This document shows positions 6,574 through 12,150 of a stretch of DNA of 13,005 nucleotides, piece by piece. The stretch spans positions 1-13,005 of the forward strand of contig JAUWHT010000154.1 of NCBI GenBank assembly GCA_030605745.1. Reading direction: 5' to 3'. Position numbers and translations under genes: made by a program. Under the pieces are notes generated by a model, which was not told the DNA's origin, ran no database searches, and saw only the letters and a list, made by a program, of their open reading frames with translations. The stretch is from Pirellulales bacterium (GTDB taxonomy: Bacteria > Planctomycetota > Planctomycetia > Pirellulales > Thermoguttaceae). Position 1 is the stretch's first letter. Each line of letters starts with the position of its first letter.

Positions 6574-8049
6574 CTATTTCAAGTGGGCCTGCCGGATTGC
6601 GGTCAGGGTTTTCAGTGCCGGCTTGGGGCGAGATTGCGAATCGAACAGGCCGCCGTATGGGAAGTCGTGTGGTTGGCTGTCGCGAAGCTGGTTCCAGATG
6701 ATCCCCTGTACGTAGGGCTTGGCCAGGATCAACGGTACGTACCGGGCGACCCAGGCCTGCTGGGTCTTGGTTGTCCAACTGCCCGGCGCACGTATCACCT
6801 GCCGCCGGGCCATCGGATCGTCGTGCGGCGCGCTTGGCACAGTGATCGAGACATACAGCGGCAGGCCCAACGTGCCCCAGCAATCCAACTGGCGGTTGAA
6901 TTCCAGCGTGGTCCGTGGCAGCGTTCCGCCCGGATGATAGCCCAAGTTAATCTCCAACATGATACCCGAAAGGTCCAAACCGGCTCGGACCAGGACGTCG
7001 GCGAAGTGCAGCGGTGGGAAGTCTATTTCCCGGCGGCTCATGTATTCGCCCCACGGCTGGTCGAACGAGACAACGGTCGGGGTGCCCGGATCGAGCGACC
7101 GGGTCAACTCGACGGTTCGCCCGGCCAGCCGCAACTTCTCTTCCTCCGATAGGGAAAGTATCTCGGCCGTATTCAGCCGCCCGGCACATTGCCAGAAGTT
7201 GACTTTGCCGCGATATCGGGTAACCACCGCGGTAATGAACTCGGAGATGAACGAGAGCAGGTTGTCGAAGTCGCCTTCCCAGAGGGTGAGCCAGTCGGGC
7301 ACGCCGCGAGGGTCCAGCAGCAGCAGCGGACCGGCGCACACCCTGAGCCGGTGGGTGCGGCACCACTCGATCTGCTTATCGCAGATGGTCCAGCGGTAGC
7401 TTCCCTCGGAGGCTTCAATTTCGCGCCAGCAGGCTGGCACGGCGGCCGCGTTGAAGGTAAGCAGGAATTGCCCGGCCGTGTGATCGTCCAGCAGCGAGCA
7501 GCCCAAGTCGCCTCCCAGCAGCCAGCGGAGCTTCTGCTTGCCGCGCCGGCGGACGGAAAGCACCTGGTCAATGTAGGAAGCGGCCAACAGGTTGCCCGCA
7601 TCCAGTGCGGCGCGAATCGCCCCTTCGGCCAGTTCGGCCGACGCCTGAGGATTGTCTTCCCCCGTGGCGGCCCGGCCAAGGCGCCCCATCGCCTGCGAAA
7701 GGATCTGGTGAATCTTCTCCGGCACGACCAGGCCGATTGCCTGCCATTCGGCCAATTGGTTGCGGAGCTGGCTGATTGTGCCGCGGGCGAGTTCCAATGG
7801 GAGCTGATAAGGCTCTGGTCGCTCAAGCAGGCTGCCGGTTGAGAGCGTCAGCAGGCCGTGGCCCTCGACCTGCCAGGGGACGTGCAGGTTGGCGGAGTCG
7901 GAGACCGAGCGGCGAAGCACCAACTGGCCGCCGGCCACGCCGGCCTGAACCGGCCACGCAATCCGGTCAATTCCCGACAGATAGGCCTGCCCGACCGCTT
8001 CCTCCGTGAGCCGCTGCGGTGGAGAAACGACAAATCGCATCAGGCCCAT
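6574..8049 (-). CDS. GH10 xylanase-like protein lacking catalytic glutamates
   Basis: From the chosen ATG the product is 491 aa. Residues 1-130 form an N-terminal domain (MGLMRFVVSPPQRLTEE, SGIDRIAWP, NLHVPWQVEGHG) that I recall from planctomycete proteins annotated as endo-1,4-beta-xylanase. The TIM-barrel part follows the GH10 order: FNAAAVPACWREIEASEGSY (199-218), CDKQIEWCRTHRLRV, a hydrophobic strand with PDWL, KVNFWQCAGRLN (282-293) where GH10 has W-D-V-V-N-E, and LPLYVSITVPS (397-407) where GH10 has the T-E-L-D nucleophile. Neither catalytic Glu is present, so hydrolysis by the normal retaining mechanism is unlikely. It has no signal peptide. The frame stays open up to a TTG at 8130, but the conserved text begins at 8049 (or Met at 8040). 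No good ribosome-binding site was found for either. It may be a carbohydrate-binding or non-catalytic barrel. Confidence 0.7.
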   Translation of the reverse strand: MGLMRFVVSPPQRLTEEAVGQAYLSGIDRIAWPVQAGVAGGQLVLRRSVSDSANLHVPWQVEGHGLLTLSTGSLLERPEPYQLPLELARGTISQLRNQLAEWQAIGLVVPEKIHQILSQAMGRLGRAATGEDNPQASAELAEGAIRAALDAGNLLAASYIDQVLSVRRRGKQKLRWLLGGDLGCSLLDDHTAGQFLLTFNAAAVPACWREIEASEGSYRWTICDKQIEWCRTHRLRVCAGPLLLLDPRGVPDWLTLWEGDFDNLLSFISEFITAVVTRYRGKVNFWQCAGRLNTAEILSLSEEEKLRLAGRTVELTRSLDPGTPTVVSFDQPWGEYMSRREIDFPPLHFADVLVRAGLDLSGIMLEINLGYHPGGTLPRTTLEFNRQLDCWGTLGLPLYVSITVPSAPHDDPMARRQVIRAPGSWTTKTQQAWVARYVPLILAKPYVQGIIWNQLRDSQPHDFPYGGLFDSQSRPKPALKTLTAIRQAHLK

Positions 8050-8207
8050 CGGATCGATGTCATGGCAGGCGGATAGAAAACATTCGTACGGAGACCGGAT
8101 CCTGGCAGGACGCTTCTCCCCAACCCCCAAGTCTAACGCGCCGCCGCCGCCGGTTCAAGTTGGGCAGGGCTGCTGGTCAAAGGGCCAACGGTTGGATAAA
8201 CTTGATC

Positions 8208-8228
8208 GGGACTCGGGACTCGGGATTC
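8208..8228. repeat. (GGGACTC)x3 heptamer tract
   Basis: Three adjacent 7-bp units, the last with one substitution (GGGATTC). It is the first element in the 368-bp gene-free stretch 8050-8417. Confidence 0.7.
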
Positions 8229-8232
8229 CTCT

Positions 8233-8358
8233 CGTTCCCATGCTCCGCGTGGGAACGCACTTGCGGGACGCTCTGCGGTACTCAGCCGGAAGTGGCCATG
8301 GCGCGCCCCCGACACAGAGCGTCCATAATAGGACGTTACGACGCGGAGCGTCGTAACG
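8233..8358. repeat. Cluster of three palindromes upstream of purC (REP/BIME-like)
   Basis: There are three hairpins in 126 bp. First, CGTTCCCA (8233-8240) pairs with TGGGAACG (8250-8257). Second, GGACGCTCTG (8266-8275) pairs with CAGAGCGTCC (8315-8324) around a 39-bp loop. Third, CGTTACGACGC (8334-8344) pairs perfectly with GCGTCGTAACG (8348-8358) over a GGA loop. The core CTCGTTCCCA...CTCCGCGTGGGAACG is a sequence I recall as widely dispersed in planctomycete intergenic DNA. No gene was found in 8050-8417. Confidence 0.7.
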
Positions 8359-8365
8359 AGGTCAA

Positions 8366-8400
8366 CCACTATCCACTATCCACTAACTACTATCCACTGC
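8366..8400. repeat. (CCACTAT)x5 degenerate heptamer tract
   Basis: Five 7-bp units from CCACTAT to CCACTGC, with a few substitutions. The tract ends 17 bp before the purC ATG and touches its ribosome-binding site region (AAGGA at 8404-8408). Confidence 0.7.
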
Positions 8401-8417
8401 AACAAGGACACCAAGAC

Positions 8418-9305
8418 ATGACCGCATCCGTCGTTCTGGAAACGTCGCTGCCAAACTTGCCGGTGCGGCGAGGCAAAGTACGCGATATCTATGACCTGGG
8501 CGATCAACTGCTGCTGGTCAGTACCGATCGCATAAGCGCGTTCGACTGGGTCTTGCCGACCGGCATCCCGCAGAAGGGCTGCATACTGACCCAGATTGCC
8601 GCCTTCTGGTTCGATCTGCTTGGTGAGCCGAACCACGTGATCTCAACCGACGTGGACGAGATGGACCTGCCGGCCGAGGTGGATCGCCGGCCGCTGGCCG
8701 GTCGCTCGACGCTCTGCCGGAAGACCCGGGTCGTTCCGATCGAGTGCGTGGTCCGGGGCTACCTATCCGGATCGGGCTGGAAGGAATACCAACAGACCAG
8801 CACAGTCTGCGGCATCGAATTACCCGATGGCCTAATGGAAAGCGCCCGGTTGCCCGAGCCGATCTTCACCCCGGCCACCAAGGCCCAGACCGGACACGAC
8901 GAGAATATCTCGTTCGAGCGGATGGTGGAGATCGTCGGTCGCGAGATTGCCGAGGAGTTGCGCCGCCGTAGCATGGAGGTCTTTCAGCGCGGCACCGAGT
9001 ACGCCAGAGAACGAGGGATCATCATCGCCGACACGAAGTTCGAGTTCGGCCAGGTCGATGGCGAGTTGATCCTGATTGACGAGGTGCTCACACCCGACAG
9101 TTCCCGTTTCTGGCCCGCCGATCAGTACCAGCCGGGCCGCAGCCAGCCGTCGTTCGACAAGCAGTTCGTCCGCGACTGGCTTTCAGCAACCGACTGGGAC
9201 CGCAACAGCCCCCCCCCTGCCCTGCCGGAAGAGATCGTGGCCAGGACACGCGAGAAGTACGTCGAGGCCTACCAACGGCTGACCGGCCGGAAGTTCAGCG
9301 CGTAG
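8418..9305 (+). CDS. purC: Phosphoribosylaminoimidazole-succinocarboxamide synthase (SAICAR synthetase)
   Basis: It catalyses the ATP-dependent joining of CAIR and aspartate to give SAICAR in de novo purine synthesis, in the cytoplasm. The product is 295 aa, the longer form resembling yeast Ade1 rather than the roughly 240-aa bacterial form. Visible motifs in order are RRGKVRDIYDL and STDRISAFDWVLPTGIPQKG (nucleotide-binding lobe), VVPIECVVRGYLSGSGWKEY, FTPATKAQTGHDENISF, IADTKFEFG, and LIDEVLTPDSSRFWP followed by QPSFDKQFVRDWL. The ATG at 8418 directly precedes the conserved text and has AAGGA nine bases upstream. The frame is open upstream to 8019 only through repeat DNA. It is not in a purine operon here. 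Its last 11 bases overlap the end of the convergent esterase gene. Confidence 0.96.
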   Translation: MTASVVLETSLPNLPVRRGKVRDIYDLGDQLLLVSTDRISAFDWVLPTGIPQKGCILTQIAAFWFDLLGEPNHVISTDVDEMDLPAEVDRRPLAGRSTLCRKTRVVPIECVVRGYLSGSGWKEYQQTSTVCGIELPDGLMESARLPEPIFTPATKAQTGHDENISFERMVEIVGREIAEELRRRSMEVFQRGTEYARERGIIIADTKFEFGQVDGELILIDEVLTPDSSRFWPADQYQPGRSQPSFDKQFVRDWLSATDWDRNSPPPALPEEIVARTREKYVEAYQRLTGRKFSA

Positions 9306-10416
9306 CTGGCTCACGCTGATCACCCCCGAAGTGCTTCTTCAGGAACAGCAGCGTTTTGTTGTTGCTCCAGGCGTGCGGGCCGTCGAAGAAATCTGCGTCG
9401 ATATTTTCCGGCACGCCTAGCAGCGCATAGACTTGCTTCAGCTTCTCGTATCCTTCGCGGGCTTGCTGGATGGGAAAGATCATATCCTTGGTGCCATTTA
9501 TCAGCAGCACCGGCCGGGGTGCACACAGGGCCACCACGTCGCTCATGTCGCCCCACTGCATCACGTGCGGCAGGCAGTTGCAGATGCAATGCGGGATCGA
9601 GTAGGTCGACGCCCGGTAACTGGAAAACGCGCCGGCGATCATCACCAGCTTCACCCGCTCGTCGAGGATCGGCATGTACATCGTCAACGTACCGCCGCCG
9701 GACAGCCCGGCCACGCCGATCCGCTGCGGGTCGACCTGCGGCTGGGTTTCGAGAAAATCGATTACCCGCGACGTGTCCCAGCACCGCAGTCCCATCGGAG
9801 TCATGCCCAGCATGAAGGTGTTCGTTGTCACCCGGCGACAACTGTGCTTGTCCTTGTACAGTGAAGTCTCGTTCCATCCGCGGACCACCGGGGCGATGGT
9901 GACGTAGCCGTGCTCGGCCAGGTAGAGGGCGAAGTCCAGCGACAGCTTCTTGCACATCTCCTGCTCCCGGGCGTCCCCCTCGCGCATGTACGGATAGATG
10001 CCGCTGTGGCCGTGCAGGCAGACGATCGCCGGGGTCTTGCCTTCGAGCTTCTTTGGCACGAAGTAATACGCCGGCACCCAGTAGTTCTCGGTCGACCGCA
10101 CGTAAATCTTATTCCGGACGAACGCATCGAAATCCTTTTTCTCGCCCCATTTGACCTCCAGCGGCACGCGCTTCGGCATACGGCCCAGCAGTTCAAGCAT
10201 CTTTGCATGGAACTCCTTCCGCCACGCCTGGTGCTCTTCAGGCGTCTTGGCATTATGGGCCAGCCGCATCGGGGTCTGGTCGGCAAGCGTCTCGAACGCA
10301 GGCATCACCTTGCTGTTGATCGGCTGCCGGTCGGGGCGGTCACTTTCCGGCTCCGCGGCTGCCGTCGGCAGGACGAACGCAAAGCAGATCAACGCTGAGA
10401 GGAATTGTTGTTTCAT
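9295..10416 (-). CDS. Secreted alpha/beta hydrolase, acetyl-xylan-esterase/Abhydrolase_7 type
   Basis: The product is 373 aa with a Sec signal peptide (MKQQFLSALICFAFVLPTAAA). The alpha/beta-hydrolase fold shows the oxyanion segment VCLHGHSG (132-139), the nucleophile elbow GLSGGG (Ser239), an acid in NGTKD (Asp311) and a base in DGPHAW (His348). The catalytic triad is therefore complete. CICNCLPHVMQWGD followed by CAPRPVLLINGTKD resembles Abhydrolase_7 and acetyl-esterase-like planctomycete proteins. The likely substrate is an ester such as an acetylated polysaccharide, but this is inference. The ATG at 10416 lies 6 nt after the stop of the protease gene and has no clear Shine-Dalgarno, which suggests translational coupling. 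The 3' end overlaps purC tail to tail. Confidence 0.85.
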   Translation of the reverse strand: MKQQFLSALICFAFVLPTAAAEPESDRPDRQPINSKVMPAFETLADQTPMRLAHNAKTPEEHQAWRKEFHAKMLELLGRMPKRVPLEVKWGEKKDFDAFVRNKIYVRSTENYWVPAYYFVPKKLEGKTPAIVCLHGHSGIYPYMREGDAREQEMCKKLSLDFALYLAEHGYVTIAPVVRGWNETSLYKDKHSCRRVTTNTFMLGMTPMGLRCWDTSRVIDFLETQPQVDPQRIGVAGLSGGGTLTMYMPILDERVKLVMIAGAFSSYRASTYSIPHCICNCLPHVMQWGDMSDVVALCAPRPVLLINGTKDMIFPIQQAREGYEKLKQVYALLGVPENIDADFFDGPHAWSNNKTLLFLKKHFGGDQREPATR

Positions 10417-10422
10417 AGTACA

Positions 10423-10791
10423 TCAAGCTGCTGGTAGAGGGCCGGCTGCAACGAGTTTCTTTCTGGCCGAGTCAACAACCAAGTTCAGACCTTCCAAAGT
10501 ACGTGCGCCAAGGAGAACCATATCTCCTTTCTCCGCGAAAACGACCTCGTCAATAGTGAAGGCTTTGCCAACGCGCAGAATCGCAAAACCAACGCTCCTG
10601 GTAACTACTTCACCGTTGGCCATGACGAAGGCCAGGTCCTTTTTCTCTCTCTTGACACCAATTCTATCGAGTTTCGCAGTCGGTATCCACGTGTACTCAC
10701 TACCGGTATCAACCAAGAGCTTCGGTATCCGAAGAGATTTCGACCGATCGACGGAGTTTTCAACCTTGCAGCCTGTATGGAATGTACCCAT
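10423..10791 (-). CDS. Retropepsin-like (clan AA) aspartic protease
   Basis: The product is 122 aa, the size of a single retroviral-type protease domain that would act as a dimer. The active-site motif is LLVDTGSEYTWIP (Asp28-Thr29-Gly30). The flap region reads FVMANGEVV, and the closing hydrophobic-Gly motif is VLLGARTLEGL (about 92-102). These are the expected hallmarks, and nothing is missing. The substrate is unknown. No signal peptide is seen, so it is probably cytoplasmic. The ATG lies 6 nt after a -10 box, so the mRNA may be leaderless; the alternative AGGAG is 12 nt away, too far to be convincing. It is directly followed by the esterase gene. A truncated second copy sits at 12015-12115. 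Confidence 0.8.
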   Translation of the reverse strand: MGTFHTGCKVENSVDRSKSLRIPKLLVDTGSEYTWIPTAKLDRIGVKREKKDLAFVMANGEVVTRSVGFAILRVGKAFTIDEVVFAEKGDMVLLGARTLEGLNLVVDSARKKLVAAGPLPAA

Positions 10792-10831
10792 GCTTTAATT
10801 GTACTCCTGTTCCACTCCGAATTCAACATCC
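10691..10831. repeat. 141-bp direct repeat, copy 1 (protease promoter and 5' end)
   Basis: It aligns without gaps to 12015-12155 (offset 1324). By my count there are 12 mismatches, mostly transitions, so about 91% identity. It covers the promoter and the first 34 codons of the protease gene. Confidence 0.9.
10798..10826 (-). promoter_or_regulatory. Promoter of the protease-esterase pair, probably leaderless
   Basis: On the minus strand, TTGAAT (10826-10821), a 17-bp spacer and TACAAT (10803-10798) are followed after 6 nt by the ATG at 10791. Initiation about 7 nt after the -10 box would start the transcript at or next to the start codon. The same spacing is kept in the second copy. Confidence 0.5.
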
Positions 10832-10857
10832 AATCAGCCGAACGTCCGAGTTAGGTG
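10832..10857 (-). other. attC half-site (R''/L'' side) of the DUF433 cassette
   Basis: The minus strand reads CACCTAACTCGGACGTTCGG. CACCTAAC fits the R'' consensus RYYYAAC and is the exact reverse complement of GTTAGGTG, the 5' boundary of the DUF433 cassette at 11223-11216. The rest of an attC (stem, L', R') is missing: the sequence switches at 10831 into the duplicated protease promoter. GTTGAAT (10827-10821) would fit an R' box, but the total of 36 bp is too short and does not fold as an attC. Confidence 0.45.
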
Positions 10858-10880
10858 ACTTTTTGTTTTTCAAACATAAC

Positions 10881-10957
10881 TTACTCACTCGTCCGACGGA
10901 TGCGAAAAACTCCTGGTGTGATTACAGCAAAGGCGTATGGTAGCTCTGCGATATCAT
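10881..10957 (-). pseudogene. PIN-like (DUF5615-type) toxin remnant: start overlap and C-terminal tail
   Basis: The minus strand at 10955-10881 reads DIAELPYAFAVITPGVFRIR and so on to a stop. This resembles the C-terminal end of DUF5615 PIN-like toxins (an A-V/I-V-T-P-G-R-x-R-I-R ending), the usual partners of DUF433 proteins. An ATG at 10957 overlaps the DUF433 stop as ATGA, as expected for such a pair. It is out of frame with the tail and reaches a stop after 11 codons. About 90 residues that would carry the acidic active site are absent. I infer an internal deletion. The family call is from memory of short motifs. Confidence 0.5.
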
Positions 10958-11190
10958 GTAGTAACCTCAGCAATGGGGTAAACTACATCGGCTCTCAAAG
11001 CCTCAGCAGCAAAAGATAGTGCTGCCTGAATTGCCTCGCGGGTCAACCGGGGATGAGCGTCAAGAATCTGCTCGATGGTTTCACCAGCGGCTATCTTCTC
11101 TAAAATAAGTTCTACAGTGATGCGTGTCCCGGCGATGACCGGTTTACCCATCATCACTTTCGGGTTTGACACAATCAATTGCTCTTGCAT
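10954..11190 (-). CDS. DUF433 protein (VapB45-like antitoxin)
   Basis: The product is 78 aa. The DUF433 core is complete: SNPKVMMGKPVIAGTRITVE, LILEKIAAGETIEQILDAHP, LTREAIQAALSFAAEAL. It forms a small winged/ribbon helix-turn-helix found mostly as the antitoxin gene beside PIN-like toxins. A near-perfect Shine-Dalgarno (GGAGG, 11201-11197) lies six bases before the ATG at 11190; the in-frame GTG at 11196 sits inside it and is rejected. Its partner downstream has been deleted, leaving an orphan. The gene occupies an integron-type cassette whose 5' edge is the attC R' box at 11223-11217, and no promoter is seen inside the cassette. Confidence 0.85.
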   Translation of the reverse strand: MQEQLIVSNPKVMMGKPVIAGTRITVELILEKIAAGETIEQILDAHPRLTREAIQAALSFAAEALRADVVYPIAEVTT

Positions 11191-11216
11191 TTTCACCTCC
11201 CATGGTAAGTTCTGCC

Positions 11217-11275
11217 ACCTAACGGCGCGGAGCAGGCGCGGCTTTAAGCCGTCGCCTGCATCCGGCTTGTTAGCT
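11217..11275 (-). other. attC: Integron attC recombination site (59 bp)
   Basis: Read on the minus strand it has R'' AGCTAAC (11275-11269), then AAGCCGGA, a long imperfect stem, TCCGCGCC, and R' GTTAGGT (11223-11217), which fits GTTRRRY. The stem pairs 11232-11242 (GCAGGCGCGGC) with 11248-11259 (GCCGTCGCCTGC) around TTTAA, leaving one unpaired base at 11252. The CGGA/TCCG and CTAAC/GTTAG boxes also pair. Unpaired extrahelical bases and paired terminal boxes are typical of attC, which integrases recognise as a folded single strand. R'' deviates from RYYYAAC at its second base (G). The lipoprotein gene's stop codon TAA lies within R''. Confidence 0.75.
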
Positions 11276-11811
11276 TTTTGTCTTTACCTTTCGGAACTTG
11301 CCTGGATCTGTAAACAGATCCTTGTTGTCTTTGTTCTTCAAGAAGGCTTTCTTGAGTGCTTCACTATCTTTCAAATCATCATCCACCAGATCGGTGTTTA
11401 GAGTCTTGATCACCAATTCACCATTGGAGAAATTGTATGATACCACATTGTAGTCTCTATCATCCTTCTTGATATCTCCTTCGGCTGTCCCAATCCACTG
11501 GATCTGAACACAGGAAACATCTCCAATCTTGATGGGGTATCCTCGAAAATAGAGTCCGTCCTCTCCTGTTGGGTGATGGATGAGATACTCGGTATCTGTG
11601 TACTTCAGCAGCATCATCCTTTCTGGGGCATCTGACTTCTTATCGCTATCGGGAATTATTTCCCACAGTCCGAGAACAGATGAATCAACTGGAATACTGT
11701 GTTCTTCGGTAAGTGGGGCTTCGTATTCACATCCTGCAAGAAACAGGACGGCAACAATCAACAACATTGCGATGCACTTCATTTTGATATCTCCTTCTTG
11801 TTTAAAGCTAA
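11223..11811 (-). mobile_element. Integron gene cassette carrying the lipoprotein gene
   Basis: Cleavage between G and TT would release 11811 down to 11223 (589 bp): a short leader, one ORF and an attC at its 3' end, the standard cassette layout. Its 5' edge GTTAGCTTT (11812-11804) is the exact reverse complement of AAAGCTAAC at its own R'' (11277-11269), as expected when the ends come from one circular cassette attC. No integrase is in the window. Confidence 0.65.
11270..11782 (-). CDS. Predicted lipoprotein of unknown function (cassette ORF)
   Basis: The product is 170 aa. A type II signal peptide with lipobox LFLAGC puts the lipidated Cys at position 18; the mature protein begins CEYEAPLTEEHS. 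The remainder has beta-rich text (LGLWEIIPDSD, MMLLKYTDTEYLIHHP, LVIKTLNTDLV) and a lysine-rich C-terminus. I recognise no family. The layout recalls small lipoproteins with a lipocalin-like strand pattern, but that is only a resemblance. The Shine-Dalgarno AAGGAG, eight bases before ATG 11782, is very good. The coding sequence is distinctly AT-richer than the chromosome around purC. The stop codon is inside the attC R'' box, so the ORF fills its cassette. Confidence 0.8.
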   Translation of the reverse strand: MKCIAMLLIVAVLFLAGCEYEAPLTEEHSIPVDSSVLGLWEIIPDSDKKSDAPERMMLLKYTDTEYLIHHPTGEDGLYFRGYPIKIGDVSCVQIQWIGTAEGDIKKDDRDYNVVSYNFSNGELVIKTLNTDLVDDDLKDSEALKKAFLKNKDNKDLFTDPGKFRKVKTKS

Positions 11812-11812
11812 C
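11806..11812 (-). other. Cassette 5' boundary (R'-type core GTTAGCT)
   Basis: GTTAGCT on the minus strand marks the upstream edge of the lipoprotein cassette and is fully complementary to AGCTAAC at 11275-11269. No attC hairpin or R'' box was found in the 150 bp further upstream, so the preceding site is lost or degenerate. Confidence 0.5.
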
Positions 11813-12014
11813 TTACCCTATAAGATGATTTCCACTTCTGTCAGCATAGCGGGGCGCGTACCCTGCCGCAAGTAGGGGCGGACTGTTCTGCTTGGCGAGA
11901 ACCTCCATGAAGTCGAGAATCGGCGCAAGTCATTCAGAAGACAATGAGTTCCATTGGTTTGGACACATCCCCTAATGTTTGCGATGCCGTGGTTTTCCGA
12001 ATAGCCCGGCCCTT

Positions 12015-12115
12015 GTGTACTCACTACCGGTATCAACCAAGAGCTTCGGTATCCGAAGAGATTTCGACCGCTTGACAGAGTTTTCAACTTTGCAGCCTGT
12101 ATGAAACGTACCCAT
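12015..12115 (-). pseudogene. Truncated second copy of the retropepsin-like protease gene
   Basis: ATG at 12115 begins MGTFHTGCKVENSV, as in the intact gene, and reads through LLVDTGSEYT (34 residues). Homology ends at 12015. The frame continues as RAGLFGKPRHRKH to a stop near 11970. Everything after the active-site motif is lost, so no protease could form. The promoter is preserved and is even closer to consensus. The region between this copy and the lipoprotein cassette (about 11820-12010) holds no recognisable gene. Confidence 0.8.
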
Positions 12116-12121
12116 ACCTCA

Positions 12122-12150
12122 ATTATACTCCCGTTCCCCTCCGAATTCAA
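12122..12150 (-). promoter_or_regulatory. Promoter in front of the truncated protease copy
   Basis: TTGAAT (12150-12145), a 17-bp spacer and a consensus TATAAT (12127-12122) lie 6 nt before the ATG at 12115. It could now drive the downstream cassette genes, in the manner of a Pc promoter, although I have no evidence that it does. Confidence 0.5.

Noticed and set aside
8050..8130. 27-residue N-terminal extension of the GH10-like protein from TTG 8130
   Set aside because: It has no ribosome-binding site and no similarity to the usual MGLMRF-type opening of these proteins.
8366..8400. CRISPR-like array
   Set aside because: The units are 7 bp and contiguous, with no spacers and no cas genes.
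8019..8417. N-terminal extension of purC (frame open to 8019)
   Set aside because: The extra residues are translated palindromes and heptamer repeats. Conserved purC text starts right after the ATG at 8418, which has its own AAGGA.
10821..10856. Complete second attC site (ACCTAAC ... GTTGAAT)
   Set aside because: It is only 36 bp long, and its interior does not fold into paired L boxes. Kept only as a half-site.
11196..11196. GTG start for DUF433 (and the similar GTG at 5688 for the PQQ gene)
   Set aside because: Both GTGs lie within or directly against the Shine-Dalgarno. The ATG six bases later has proper spacing in each case.
11819..12012. Small minus-strand peptide (EVLAKQNSPPLLAAGYAPRY...) between cassette and protease copy
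   Set aside because: It has no ribosome-binding site, no family recognised, and an in-frame stop just before. It cannot be supported as a gene.
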